In this document: in pieces, positions 1 through 5,558 of the stretch
Layout of the letters: the number at the start of each line of letters is the position of its first letter
Numbering within the stretch: position 1 is the first letter of the stretch
NCBI GenBank assembly: GCA_009885415.1
Contig: VFKU01000411.1
Span: 1-5,558 of the forward strand
Direction: 5' to 3'
DNA length: 5,558 nucleotides
DNA from: Rhodothermota bacterium
GTDB lineage: Bacteria > Hydrogenedentota > Hydrogenedentia > Hydrogenedentales > GCA-2746185
Notes under the pieces: model-generated
What the model was told of the DNA's origin: nothing
The model's input: the letters and a program-made list of their open reading frames with translations, nothing else
Database searches by the model: none
Translations under genes and position numbers: made by a program

Positions 1-1629
1 CAGATGGACTACTTCTGGTTCGACTCGTGGTGCACCTGTGCGAAGTGCCGCGCGGTCGACGAGGCCGAAGGGAGCCACAGCGGGACCATCATCCGATTCG
101 TGAACGCCGTCGCCGATGCAATCCAGGACGAGTTTCCCGAGGCGCGCGTGGACACTTTCGCCTACCTCTATTCGCGCGAGCCGCCGAAGCGCACGCGCCC
201 TCGTGACAACGTGCTCATCCGTCTTTGCGCGATCGAAGCGGACTATGGTCGCCCGCTGAACGACCGGCGCAGTCCAGCGAACCGCGCTTTTCTGCGCGAC
301 CTGAAAGCGTGGCGGCGCATAACGAAGCACTTGTATGTCTGGGACTACACGCAAAACTGGCGTGCCTTCCAGGCGCCGCACCCGAATCTGCCCGTGTTGC
401 AACCCAACCTCGCCCTGTTCCATCGCCTCGGCATCGACGGCGTCTTCGAACAAGCGAGCCCCTTCTCGCCGCACAGCGATTTCGAGTTGCTCAAGAGCTA
501 CCTGATTGGGCGCGGATTGCGTGAGCCGGATTTCGACTGGGAAAAAGAGACCGCCGAATTTCTCGCGGCGTATTACGGCGAGGCGGCGCCCTATATCGCG
601 GAATATCAACGGCTGCTGCAAGACCGGCTGCGTGCCTGGGGCGGGCCGATGTATTTCGTGAACGACCTTGAGTGGCTCGACGCGGAGACAGTCGAGCGCG
701 CACAGGAAATTTTTGGGCGGGCCTTCGCGGCGACGCGTGACGAGACGCTGACGCAGCGCCTGCGATCCGCGTATCTCCCGGTGCAGTACGCCGCGCTGGT
801 GTGCCCGCCGCGGGTGTATCAAACGCCGGACACCTACGTGTTTACACGGCCGCCCGGTCCGACCTTGGAAGAGTATTTCGCCGAAGCGACTGCGTTGGGC
901 GTCACGCATTTGAACGACTATCCCTTCGATGCGTTGAGGACCCGCCTCAAAGGCCAGACGCCACCGCGCTATGAAGTCGCGCCCATTGAGAAGTTGCGGA
1001 ACGATCGTTTCGAGATATGGATCGTCCCCGCGCGCGGCGGGGCGGTGGTGCGCTGGCGCGAACTCGCGACCGGGCGCGACTGGCTCGCAGGCTACGACGA
1101 TATTCGTTCACTCCGCGGCCGCCTTCAAGTTGAGGCGACGACCGACACCGATCGCTGGGCCGAGCCGGAGCCGATTGAGGAAGCGTTCACGGTGGTCGAG
1201 CGCGGGGAGAACAGTCTCACGTTCGAGACCCGGCTCGACAACGGATTGTTGATTCAAGAGCGGGTCGAATTGATCGAGGACAGTCTCGAAACCCGTCTCA
1301 CTCTTCAGAATCTTTCGGCCGAGACCGTCGTTCCGAAAATTTCAATCGTTGCGGAGACGGATCCGGGAGGGCGAGTGTCCGCGCAATCCACCCCCCAGTC
1401 GATCGCGCTGAGATTTCCAAGCGCGGGCCGGACGGTCGCGATGGAAATCGTCGACGCCGCGCCGGGCGATTCCGTCGAGGTTGATGATGAGGCGGGTCCA
1501 CGCTTCACGCGGTTGGTGAGCAAGGCAGATCGCGCACCCCTCGCGCCCGGAGCGCGCCGCACGTTGACCGTGCGCCACCGAATCAGCGAACAGCGCCCGC
1601 CGCATTCTCCGCCGGCGCCTGGATCGTAA
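1..1629 (+). CDS. DUF4838 domain-containing protein with C-terminal mutarotase-like beta-sandwich (5'-partial)
   Basis: The reading frame is open from base 1 and ends at TAA 1627-1629, so the ATG at base 4 is probably internal and the N-terminal part is missing. Numbering from that Met, the start holds a C-x-C-x-x-C cluster (C10, C12, C15). It is followed by a helical stretch with an FVNAVADAI motif, a FAYLYS..PP segment, a DNVLIRLC strand and a YVWDYTQNW motif. This order of aromatic-rich motifs is what I know of the DUF4838 family, large proteins linked to glycoside-hydrolase-like barrels in environmental bacteria. From about residue 330 to 525 comes a beta-rich region with FEIWIVPARGG and a following TGRDW motif, resembling the galactose-mutarotase/GH38-type carbohydrate-binding sandwich. 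A role in glycan binding or breakdown is inference; no catalytic residues can be assigned. The last 47 bases overlap the end of the convergent minus-strand gene. Confidence 0.85.
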   Translation, partial: QMDYFWFDSWCTCAKCRAVDEAEGSHSGTIIRFVNAVADAIQDEFPEARVDTFAYLYSREPPKRTRPRDNVLIRLCAIEADYGRPLNDRRSPANRAFLRDLKAWRRITKHLYVWDYTQNWRAFQAPHPNLPVLQPNLALFHRLGIDGVFEQASPFSPHSDFELLKSYLIGRGLREPDFDWEKETAEFLAAYYGEAAPYIAEYQRLLQDRLRAWGGPMYFVNDLEWLDAETVERAQEIFGRAFAATRDETLTQRLRSAYLPVQYAALVCPPRVYQTPDTYVFTRPPGPTLEEYFAEATALGVTHLNDYPFDALRTRLKGQTPPRYEVAPIEKLRNDRFEIWIVPARGGAVVRWRELATGRDWLAGYDDIRSLRGRLQVEATTDTDRWAEPEPIEEAFTVVERGENSLTFETRLDNGLLIQERVELIEDSLETRLTLQNLSAETVVPKISIVAETDPGGRVSAQSTPQSIALRFPSAGRTVAMEIVDAAPGDSVEVDDEAGPRFTRLVSKADRAPLAPGARRTLTVRHRISEQRPPHSPPAPGS

Positions 1630-4309
1630 ACCACTCCTCCGCCTCGGTGCCGGAGAGCAGGTCGCGCACGACGATGCGGTAGGTCCCGGGCGCGTCGTTG
1701 AACGCGAGCGGCAGCCACGTCATGCCCGCGCCCTCGCGCGCGATCATCGTCCGGCTGTAGTGCTTCAACGGTCGCCCGGCGAGGTCGAAGCAATTCATGC
1801 GTAACACATGATCGCCCGGCAGCGCGCCCTTCGTCTTCACCGTGGCGCGGATCGTGAGCCGCCGGCCCTGCGCGATCGAGCGCGGGAATTCGAGCGCAAT
1901 CCGCGAGACCTCGTAAGGCAACACGCACGCGATGCCGGTCTCTCCCGGCCGGAGCTTGAGCTGTAGCGTGCGCAAGGCGCGCGCCTCGGCTGCCGTCGGG
2001 TTGTAGAGCTGCGCGCCCGATCCCGCGGAAATGCGCAGCGTCGCTTTCCCGGCGGCCTCGGGATCGGCGAGGTAGGCGTAGATCGTGGCCTTTCCGAATT
2101 CGGATCGCGTCGCCAGGCCGGTGAATTTTTTCGGCGCGTCGACCCGGGGGTCGTCGGGCAGAGGCGCCAGTCTCGCGCGGGCGAACAACACATCGAAACC
2201 TTCGCGGACGCGGCCGGCCTCGGCCAGTATCGCGTCGAGCAGGGCGGCGTCGTCCGCGATTCCGCGCGGCGAAATCCACAGCGCGTTGACCTGATGCAGC
2301 GCGCAGAGCCACGGCAGCCAGCGGCCCCGCTCGAACGCGCGATCGCCCTCGGGCAATGGCGTGCGCACCGCGAGGTAATCCCCGTGCGCCGCTTCGTAGT
2401 TCTCGAGCGCCTCCGGATCCGCGGGCGCCACGCGAAATCCGCCCGTGCCCGCCGCGCTGAAGTCGCCATCGAGCAGCGCGACAAGCGCCCGCGGATCCGC
2501 CTTGCGCACGATTTTTTCTATGCTCACCCGCGACTCCTCCAGCGCGTCCGCCGGTGATGCCGCTGAATTCGCGCCGGCAACGACGTACAGGCCCGGACGC
2601 AACGAGGCGTAGCGCGCCGCAGCCTGGCGCAGCGCCGCCACTCCGGATCGCGATCCTGTATCGATACTGCCCGACGCGGTAGTCGCCAGATTGTCCAGAC
2701 GTCCGATCGCGCGGAGGCCGTCCGCGGCGATGTTTCCAAGGTCGGGTTCCTCGCCGGGAAAAATGAAATCGACCCCTTGCGCGGCGAGCGCCCGCCGCCG
2801 CGCCGAGCCGGCAAAGCTGCCTTCGCCCGCTTCATCCACGAAGAGCGCGAGGCCCGGCGGCAGCGGTTGCCGGACGACGAGGTTCGCCGAGCGATAGGCC
2901 GCGCGTTCGCGGATCCAGGGTGTGAGGGGAGAATCGCCCGCGGTCGCCGCGAAGACCTCGGCGCGAGCGTAAGGGCCAAGCAGATCTAGCAGCGCAAGTT
3001 CATGGATCATCTCCGCGGCATCCGCAGGCGCGGCGGCGTCGTGTGCGGCCACGATCCGGCCGAGCGAATCCGTTACGCGCAGAAAAAGAACGTCTCTCGC
3101 GCGCGACGAAGAGGTATCGGAGATCGGCGCGAGTCGCCCGCGCACCTGCGCACTGATTCGCAGATGATCGTTCGGCTCGATCACCACGCGGCCAAAATTC
3201 ACCACGCCGAGACTCGGCAGCGTGGGCAGTTCGAGCACTTGCGTGAGCCAATCGACCACTTTGGGCCCGTCCATCAGCCAAACGTCGAGAAAGCAACGGC
3301 CCGCGCCCGTGGGCACGGAGAGCAGCGCTTGCGTCGCACCTTTGTCGATGCTTTCTTCGGCCGTGTAGGCCCATTCGATGCTGCGATCCGGATAGCGCGC
3401 ACGCACGCGCAGCGCGTATCTGCGCGGTGCGGGCCGGTCGAGCACGACCGCGTAGGAGCGGAGCACGCCCGCCATCGCTGACTGACGCACACGCTCGACA
3501 AATTGCGGCGGCAATTGCGGCGGTGTGCTCAGCGCATCCGGGCCTTCCGGCGCGCGATCTTCAATGCGCAACAGCGCGGCCTCTGGGTCGCGCCGGGCGG
3601 CCCAAAGCAGTGCCCGCCCCGCGATCGCACGATAATTCTCGACGCTCATGGGTGCATCGAGCGCGTCCAGGGGAGTCAGCGGGATCGCCGCGTGGCCATC
3701 GGGACGCTGCCGCCAGAAACGAAATTCGACGGCGCGCGCCTGCGCTCCGGAGTAGGCGGTGGCGTCATCGAAACCCGGCCGCAGATCGGCCAGCGCCGCG
3801 CCGCCCGCGCGCGCGGTGAAGTCGGGCGGATTCTCCTCGGGCGCGAGATCCAGCGGTGCGAGGAACTCGCGCAGCTCCGGCTCGCCAGAGGTGGCGAAGC
3901 CCACCCAAAACAGACCCATGCCGCCCCGGACGCGCGCCGCGAGCGCCTCGCGCGATGTCGTGGAGAGATCGGCGAGTTTTAACGAGGAAACGATGAGCGC
4001 GTCACTCTCGGCGGCCAGCGCGGAAGCGAGGGCTGCGTCGGACGATTCCGCATCGGCCTCGTCGAAGACATAGGTCTCCACGCGCAGATCGAAATCTTGT
4101 TCGAGCGCGACCAGATCGCCGGCGCCATCCCGAGGGACCACCGCCGCCACACGCACGGGGCCGCTCTTGAGGGGCTTCGCCCACGGGAGGGACGTGACAG
4201 CCGATTCGTGCTCACGCACTCGCGCCTGTGCGAAGGCAACTTCAGCGCACGCCGCGAACGCGAGCGCCGCGATCGCGTGCACGAGGGGCCCCCGCTCGAA
4301 TCGTCGCAT
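1583..4309 (-). CDS. Large exported GH42/beta-galactosidase-like protein, probably divergent or non-catalytic
   Basis: 908 residues. The ATG (4307-4309) is preceded by GGAGG (complement of 4321-4325) 11 bases upstream; the stop is TGA at 1585-1583. Residues 1-29 look like a signal peptide: basic start MRR, hydrophobic Ala-rich core, likely cut after AFA (27) or AQA (29). C21 follows FAA, which is a poor lipobox. Residues ~48-175 alternate strands and helices like a class I glutamine-amidotransferase/ThuA-type fold (PVRVAAVVPRDG, DALIVSS, GGMGLFWVG). Residues ~295-430 are beta-rich. Residues ~480-710 look like a degenerate barrel, with DPRALVALLDGD and WLPWLCALHQVNALWISP. Residues ~735-805 form a beta domain ending GETGIACVLPYEV, followed by an Ig-like C-terminus with GDHVLRMNCFDLAG and PGTYRIVVRDLLSG. 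This order matches large GH42-like proteins I associate with planctomycete-like bacteria. No acid/base Glu pair is evident, so enzyme activity is unproven. It may instead be a binding or scaffold protein acting with the adjacent DUF4838 protein. Confidence 0.8.
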   Translation of the reverse strand: MRRFERGPLVHAIAALAFAACAEVAFAQARVREHESAVTSLPWAKPLKSGPVRVAAVVPRDGAGDLVALEQDFDLRVETYVFDEADAESSDAALASALAAESDALIVSSLKLADLSTTSREALAARVRGGMGLFWVGFATSGEPELREFLAPLDLAPEENPPDFTARAGGAALADLRPGFDDATAYSGAQARAVEFRFWRQRPDGHAAIPLTPLDALDAPMSVENYRAIAGRALLWAARRDPEAALLRIEDRAPEGPDALSTPPQLPPQFVERVRQSAMAGVLRSYAVVLDRPAPRRYALRVRARYPDRSIEWAYTAEESIDKGATQALLSVPTGAGRCFLDVWLMDGPKVVDWLTQVLELPTLPSLGVVNFGRVVIEPNDHLRISAQVRGRLAPISDTSSSRARDVLFLRVTDSLGRIVAAHDAAAPADAAEMIHELALLDLLGPYARAEVFAATAGDSPLTPWIRERAAYRSANLVVRQPLPPGLALFVDEAGEGSFAGSARRRALAAQGVDFIFPGEEPDLGNIAADGLRAIGRLDNLATTASGSIDTGSRSGVAALRQAAARYASLRPGLYVVAGANSAASPADALEESRVSIEKIVRKADPRALVALLDGDFSAAGTGGFRVAPADPEALENYEAAHGDYLAVRTPLPEGDRAFERGRWLPWLCALHQVNALWISPRGIADDAALLDAILAEAGRVREGFDVLFARARLAPLPDDPRVDAPKKFTGLATRSEFGKATIYAYLADPEAAGKATLRISAGSGAQLYNPTAAEARALRTLQLKLRPGETGIACVLPYEVSRIALEFPRSIAQGRRLTIRATVKTKGALPGDHVLRMNCFDLAGRPLKHYSRTMIAREGAGMTWLPLAFNDAPGTYRIVVRDLLSGTEAEEWFTIQAPAENAAGAVR

Positions 4310-4320
4310 TGGGCCGCGGA

Positions 4321-4325
4321 CCTCC
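4321..4325 (-). promoter_or_regulatory. Ribosome binding site of the 908-residue exported protein
   Basis: On the minus strand this reads GGAGG, 11 bases before the ATG at 4309. It supports that start. The spacing is slightly long but usable, and the signal peptide begins right at this Met. Confidence 0.6.
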
Positions 4326-4356
4326 GAAAAACTACGCCGTCAGTGTAACAAAGCCG

Positions 4357-4371
4357 TGCACGCTTCGTGCA
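4357..4371. repeat. Perfect 6-bp inverted repeat in divergent promoter region
   Basis: TGCACG, spacer CTT, CGTGCA. After one mismatch on each side, two more G-C pairs are possible. It lies roughly midway between the two divergent start codons (4309 and 4440). It could be an operator for a dimeric regulator controlling either gene, or a small hairpin in the leader of the minus-strand gene. Weak -10-like hexamers flank it: TACACT on the minus strand (complement of 4342-4347) and TATCCT on the plus strand (4403-4408). Neither has a convincing -35 partner, so function is inference. Confidence 0.35.
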
Positions 4372-4439
4372 GGGGCATTGGCCGTCCGGCCCTCCGCTCG
4401 TGTATCCTTAGTCCAGCGGGTGGGGGCGGGGAGTCTGCA

Positions 4440-4895
4440 ATGCCCGACGAAATGTTCTTCTCCAAAGACGAGCGCGCGCTGGTGCGCGGCCGGCGGACGG
4501 CCAAGCGCACGCCGACGATGCGCCCGTGTCTGCTCACCCTCTCCGACGGCGGTCAAGTCGAGGGCATCATTCTGAACCTCACCCCGCACGGCATGTTGGT
4601 GCGCGTCCTGGGCACGTTGGAGATCGGCACTCCGGTCGAAGTGCAGATGATGCGCGACGAAAACTTTCAAAAACCGCTCGCCGAGGCGCGTCACGGCACC
4701 GTCGTGCGGCTCGACGCCAGCGACGGCGTATTCAGCGATATGGGCATCAAGCTCGAAAACAAGCGCGCTGCACCCCGGCCCAGGGCCAAGACCATCCTGC
4801 CGCGGACGGTGGCCCCGGCGCGGCCGCGCGCGCCGCGAGGGATGCAGACGATTGACGTCACCCTGGGCGACGCGAAGCGGCCTGGACGAAAATAG
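4440..4895 (+). CDS. PilZ domain protein, probable cyclic-di-GMP effector
   Basis: 151 residues, ATG 4440 to TAG 4895. The frame is open further upstream, but GGGGAG at 4428-4433 lies six bases before this ATG and fixes the start. The PilZ signature is present in order. An arginine motif R19-TAK-R23 sits in a very basic run (RGRRTAKR). About 20 residues later comes N46-L-T48-P-H-G51, matching (D/N)xSxxG with Thr in place of Ser. Alternating strands then run to GIKLEN near residue 105, closing the barrel. In known PilZ proteins these two motifs bind cyclic-di-GMP. The final ~45 residues form a Pro/Arg/Ala-rich basic tail of low complexity, probably disordered. There is no signal peptide or membrane segment, so it should be cytoplasmic. 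The output partner cannot be told from the sequence. A receiver gene follows 170 bases downstream in the same direction. Confidence 0.88.
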   Translation: MPDEMFFSKDERALVRGRRTAKRTPTMRPCLLTLSDGGQVEGIILNLTPHGMLVRVLGTLEIGTPVEVQMMRDENFQKPLAEARHGTVVRLDASDGVFSDMGIKLENKRAAPRPRAKTILPRTVAPARPRAPRGMQTIDVTLGDAKRPGRK

Positions 4896-4904
4896 GGGAG
4901 CGGT

Positions 4905-4931
4905 CTTTCGCGGGTAGGGAACCCGCGGGGG
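4905..4931 (+). terminator. Possible hairpin terminator after the PilZ gene, lacking a T-tract
   Basis: Starting ten bases after the PilZ stop codon, CGCGGGT (4909-4915) pairs perfectly with ACCCGCG (4921-4927) around the loop AGGGA. Three G-U pairs and one C-G pair can lengthen the stem to 11 bp (4905-4915 with 4921-4931). No run of T follows, so it is not a classical intrinsic terminator. It may end transcription with Rho, stabilise the mRNA 3' end, or belong to the repeat structure downstream. Confidence 0.4.
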
Positions 4932-4943
4932 CCGGGCGTGATT

Positions 4944-5043
4944 AAGCTAGGAGCTTCTAACAAAACTTCCCGCGGGTTGGCGCCCGCCCGCATGGGCGAG
5001 CCGCCCAGGCCACGATGGCGGAGTTTCGTTAAAAGTTCTAAGT
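4944..5043. repeat. Composite imperfect palindrome, possible REP/MITE-like element
   Basis: The outer arms are imperfect inverted repeats. The complement of about 4947-4973 reads GCGGGAAGTTTTGTTAGAAG onward, and 5018-5043 reads GCGGAGTTTCGTTAAAAGTT onward; they agree except for scattered transitions and three single-base gaps. Inside is a further hairpin, CGCCC-GCAT-GGGCG (4985-4998). At the left edge lies AAGCT-AGG-AGCTT (4944-4956). The arms are AT-rich islands in a GC-rich setting. The right arm ends about 22 bases before the receiver gene, so the structure lies in its leader or promoter. A dispersed non-coding repeat is the preferred explanation, but only one copy is visible here. Confidence 0.4.
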
Positions 5044-5056
5044 CTAAGGGTGGCCC

Positions 5057-5062
5057 GAGGGG
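5057..5062 (+). promoter_or_regulatory. Ribosome binding site of the receiver gene
   Basis: GAGGGG ends three bases before the ATG at 5066; taken as GAGG (5057-5060), the spacing is five bases. It supports the chosen start, which also places the receiver's first strand immediately after the Met. Confidence 0.5.
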
Positions 5063-5065
5063 CGC

Positions 5066-5464
5066 ATGTCCAAACCGGTGATCTTGATAGTCGACGACGA
5101 ACCCGATGTCGTGACACTCTGGCAGCGCGCATTGCTGATGGAGGGCTTCGAGGTCATCCCCTGTTTCGACGGCATCAGCGCGCTCGACATCGCCGAAGCC
5201 GAGCAGCCCAATCTCGTGCTGCTCGATATCATGATGCCCATGATGAGCGGCTTCGAGGCCTGCCGCCTGCTCAAGAGCAATCCCCAGACACGCGATATCC
5301 CGGTGCTCTGCGTCACCTCCGCACAAAGCCCCGACCTCCGCCGAAACGTCGAAAACGCCGGTGCCCAAGGTCTCTTGACCAAGCCCTTCACGACCCGCGA
5401 ACTCGTCGCCCAGATCCACCGTTTTCTCGCCGCCGCCGGCCAAGGCCCCGCTGACGCCGAATAG
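5066..5464 (+). CDS. Stand-alone response regulator receiver protein (CheY/Spo0F-like)
   Basis: 132 residues, a single receiver (REC) domain with no output domain. All key residues are visible. The acidic pocket is D10-D11-E12, after strand VILIVDDE. The phosphoacceptor is D54 in LVLLDIMMP. The switch Thr is T84 in VLCVTSA. The conserved Lys is K106 in LLTKPF, before the final helix. Phosphotransfer from a histidine kinase to D54 is expected from the family; the kinase is not in the window. Single-domain receivers act by binding a partner (as CheY, DivK) or as phosphorelay intermediates (Spo0F). The last ~10 residues are a short Ala/Gly/Pro tail. The neighbouring PilZ gene on the same strand makes a motility, surface-behaviour or development role possible, but that is inference. 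The gene ends at TAG 5462-5464, 56 bases before a tRNA gene. Confidence 0.93.
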   Translation: MSKPVILIVDDEPDVVTLWQRALLMEGFEVIPCFDGISALDIAEAEQPNLVLLDIMMPMMSGFEACRLLKSNPQTRDIPVLCVTSAQSPDLRRNVENAGAQGLLTKPFTTRELVAQIHRFLAAAGQGPADAE

Positions 5465-5481
5465 CCCGGATACGGTACAAT
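5451..5481 (+). promoter_or_regulatory. Candidate promoter of the tRNA-Ser gene
   Basis: TACAAT at 5476-5481 matches the sigma-70 -10 consensus at five of six positions. CTGACG at 5451-5456, inside the end of the receiver gene, matches the -35 at four of six, but the 19-base spacer is longer than ideal. Transcription would start near 5488, giving a leader of about 30 bases before the tRNA, a plausible length. The -10 is the stronger part of this call. Confidence 0.4.
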
Positions 5482-5520
5482 CTCCTTCGTGGCCGGGCAC
5501 GCCCCGCGCCCCGCTTCGCC

Positions 5521-5558
5521 GGAGGGCTAGCGTAATTGGTAACGCACCAGTCTTGAAA
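5521..5558 (+). tRNA. tRNA-Ser (anticodon UGA), 5' part, cut by the window end
   Basis: The sequence folds position by position as a tRNA 5' half. Acceptor strand GGAGGGC is 5521-5527, with U8 and A9 at 5528-5529. The D-stem GCGT/ACGC is perfectly paired around loop AATTGGTA (5530-5545), and base 26 is A. The anticodon stem CCAGT is 5547-5551, with loop CTTGAAA at 5552-5558. The anticodon TGA (5554-5556) reads UCA serine codons. The 3' half, including the long variable arm expected of tRNA-Ser, lies beyond the window, so the isotype rests on the anticodon and the GGA acceptor start. Confidence 0.85.

Noticed and set aside
1305..2312. 335-codon minus-strand frame overlapping both large genes
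   Set aside because: Its translation is dominated by Arg, Ala and Gly with no domain pattern, as expected of a shifted frame of the 908-residue gene.
4378..4408. Sigma-70 promoter TTGGCC/TATCCT for the PilZ gene
   Set aside because: Both hexamers are weak and the spacing is 19 bases; not strong enough to annotate as a feature.
4167..4439. Upstream in-frame extension of the PilZ gene
   Set aside because: It would overlap the divergent exported-protein gene, its sequence is low complexity, and a good ribosome binding site precedes the ATG at 4440.
5464..5498. GCCCGG/CCGGGC inverted repeat after the receiver gene as a terminator
   Set aside because: The 23-base loop contains the likely tRNA -10 element and no T-tract follows, so a terminator is not supported.
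4691..5500. 269-codon open frame on the minus strand across the PilZ end, the intergenic region and the receiver gene
   Set aside because: It is antisense to a clear receiver gene and part of a PilZ gene, its translation shows no recognisable motif, and long antisense frames are common in GC-rich DNA.
5521..5558. Selenocysteine or suppressor tRNA
   Set aside because: The anticodon is TGA on the tRNA, which reads UCA serine codons. A selenocysteine tRNA would carry TCA.

Overview
The window is a GC-rich bacterial chromosomal segment. It carries two large carbohydrate-related genes, two small signal-transduction genes and the start of a tRNA gene. A DUF4838 protein, a large secreted glycosidase-like protein of unclear activity, and GC-rich convergent genes with little spacing together suggest an uncultured or environmental heterotroph. 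Planctomycete, Verrucomicrobia/Lentisphaerae, Hydrogenedentes or Sumerlaeota-like lineages would all fit. This lineage guess is inference from gene content; nothing in the window fixes the taxon.

Layout. From 1 to 1629 (+) runs the C-terminal part of a DUF4838 protein followed by a galactose-mutarotase-like beta-sandwich; its N-terminus lies outside the window. Tail to tail with it, and overlapping it by 47 bases, is a 908-residue exported protein on the minus strand (4309 to 1583). It looks like a divergent, possibly non-catalytic relative of GH42-type beta-galactosidases: an N-terminal class I glutamine-amidotransferase-like domain, beta-sandwich regions, a degenerate barrel and a C-terminal Ig-like domain. 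A 130-base divergent intergenic region holds start signals for both directions and a perfect 6-bp inverted repeat. It leads into a 151-residue PilZ-domain protein (4440-4895, +). A 170-base intergenic region rich in nested inverted repeats then precedes a stand-alone response-regulator receiver (5066-5464, +). The last 38 bases are the 5' half of a tRNA-Ser(UGA) gene, cut by the window edge just after the anticodon loop.

How the parts may work together. The two large proteins plausibly act on, or bind, glycans outside the cytoplasm. The PilZ protein is a probable cyclic-di-GMP effector, and the receiver is a CheY/Spo0F-like phosphoacceptor without an output domain. PilZ and receiver lie in the same direction but are separated by a hairpin and a palindromic repeat, so an operon is not assured. 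No mobile-element gene, CRISPR array, phage gene or clearly new system is visible. The least explained items are the composite palindrome at about 4944-5043 and the orphan 908-residue protein.
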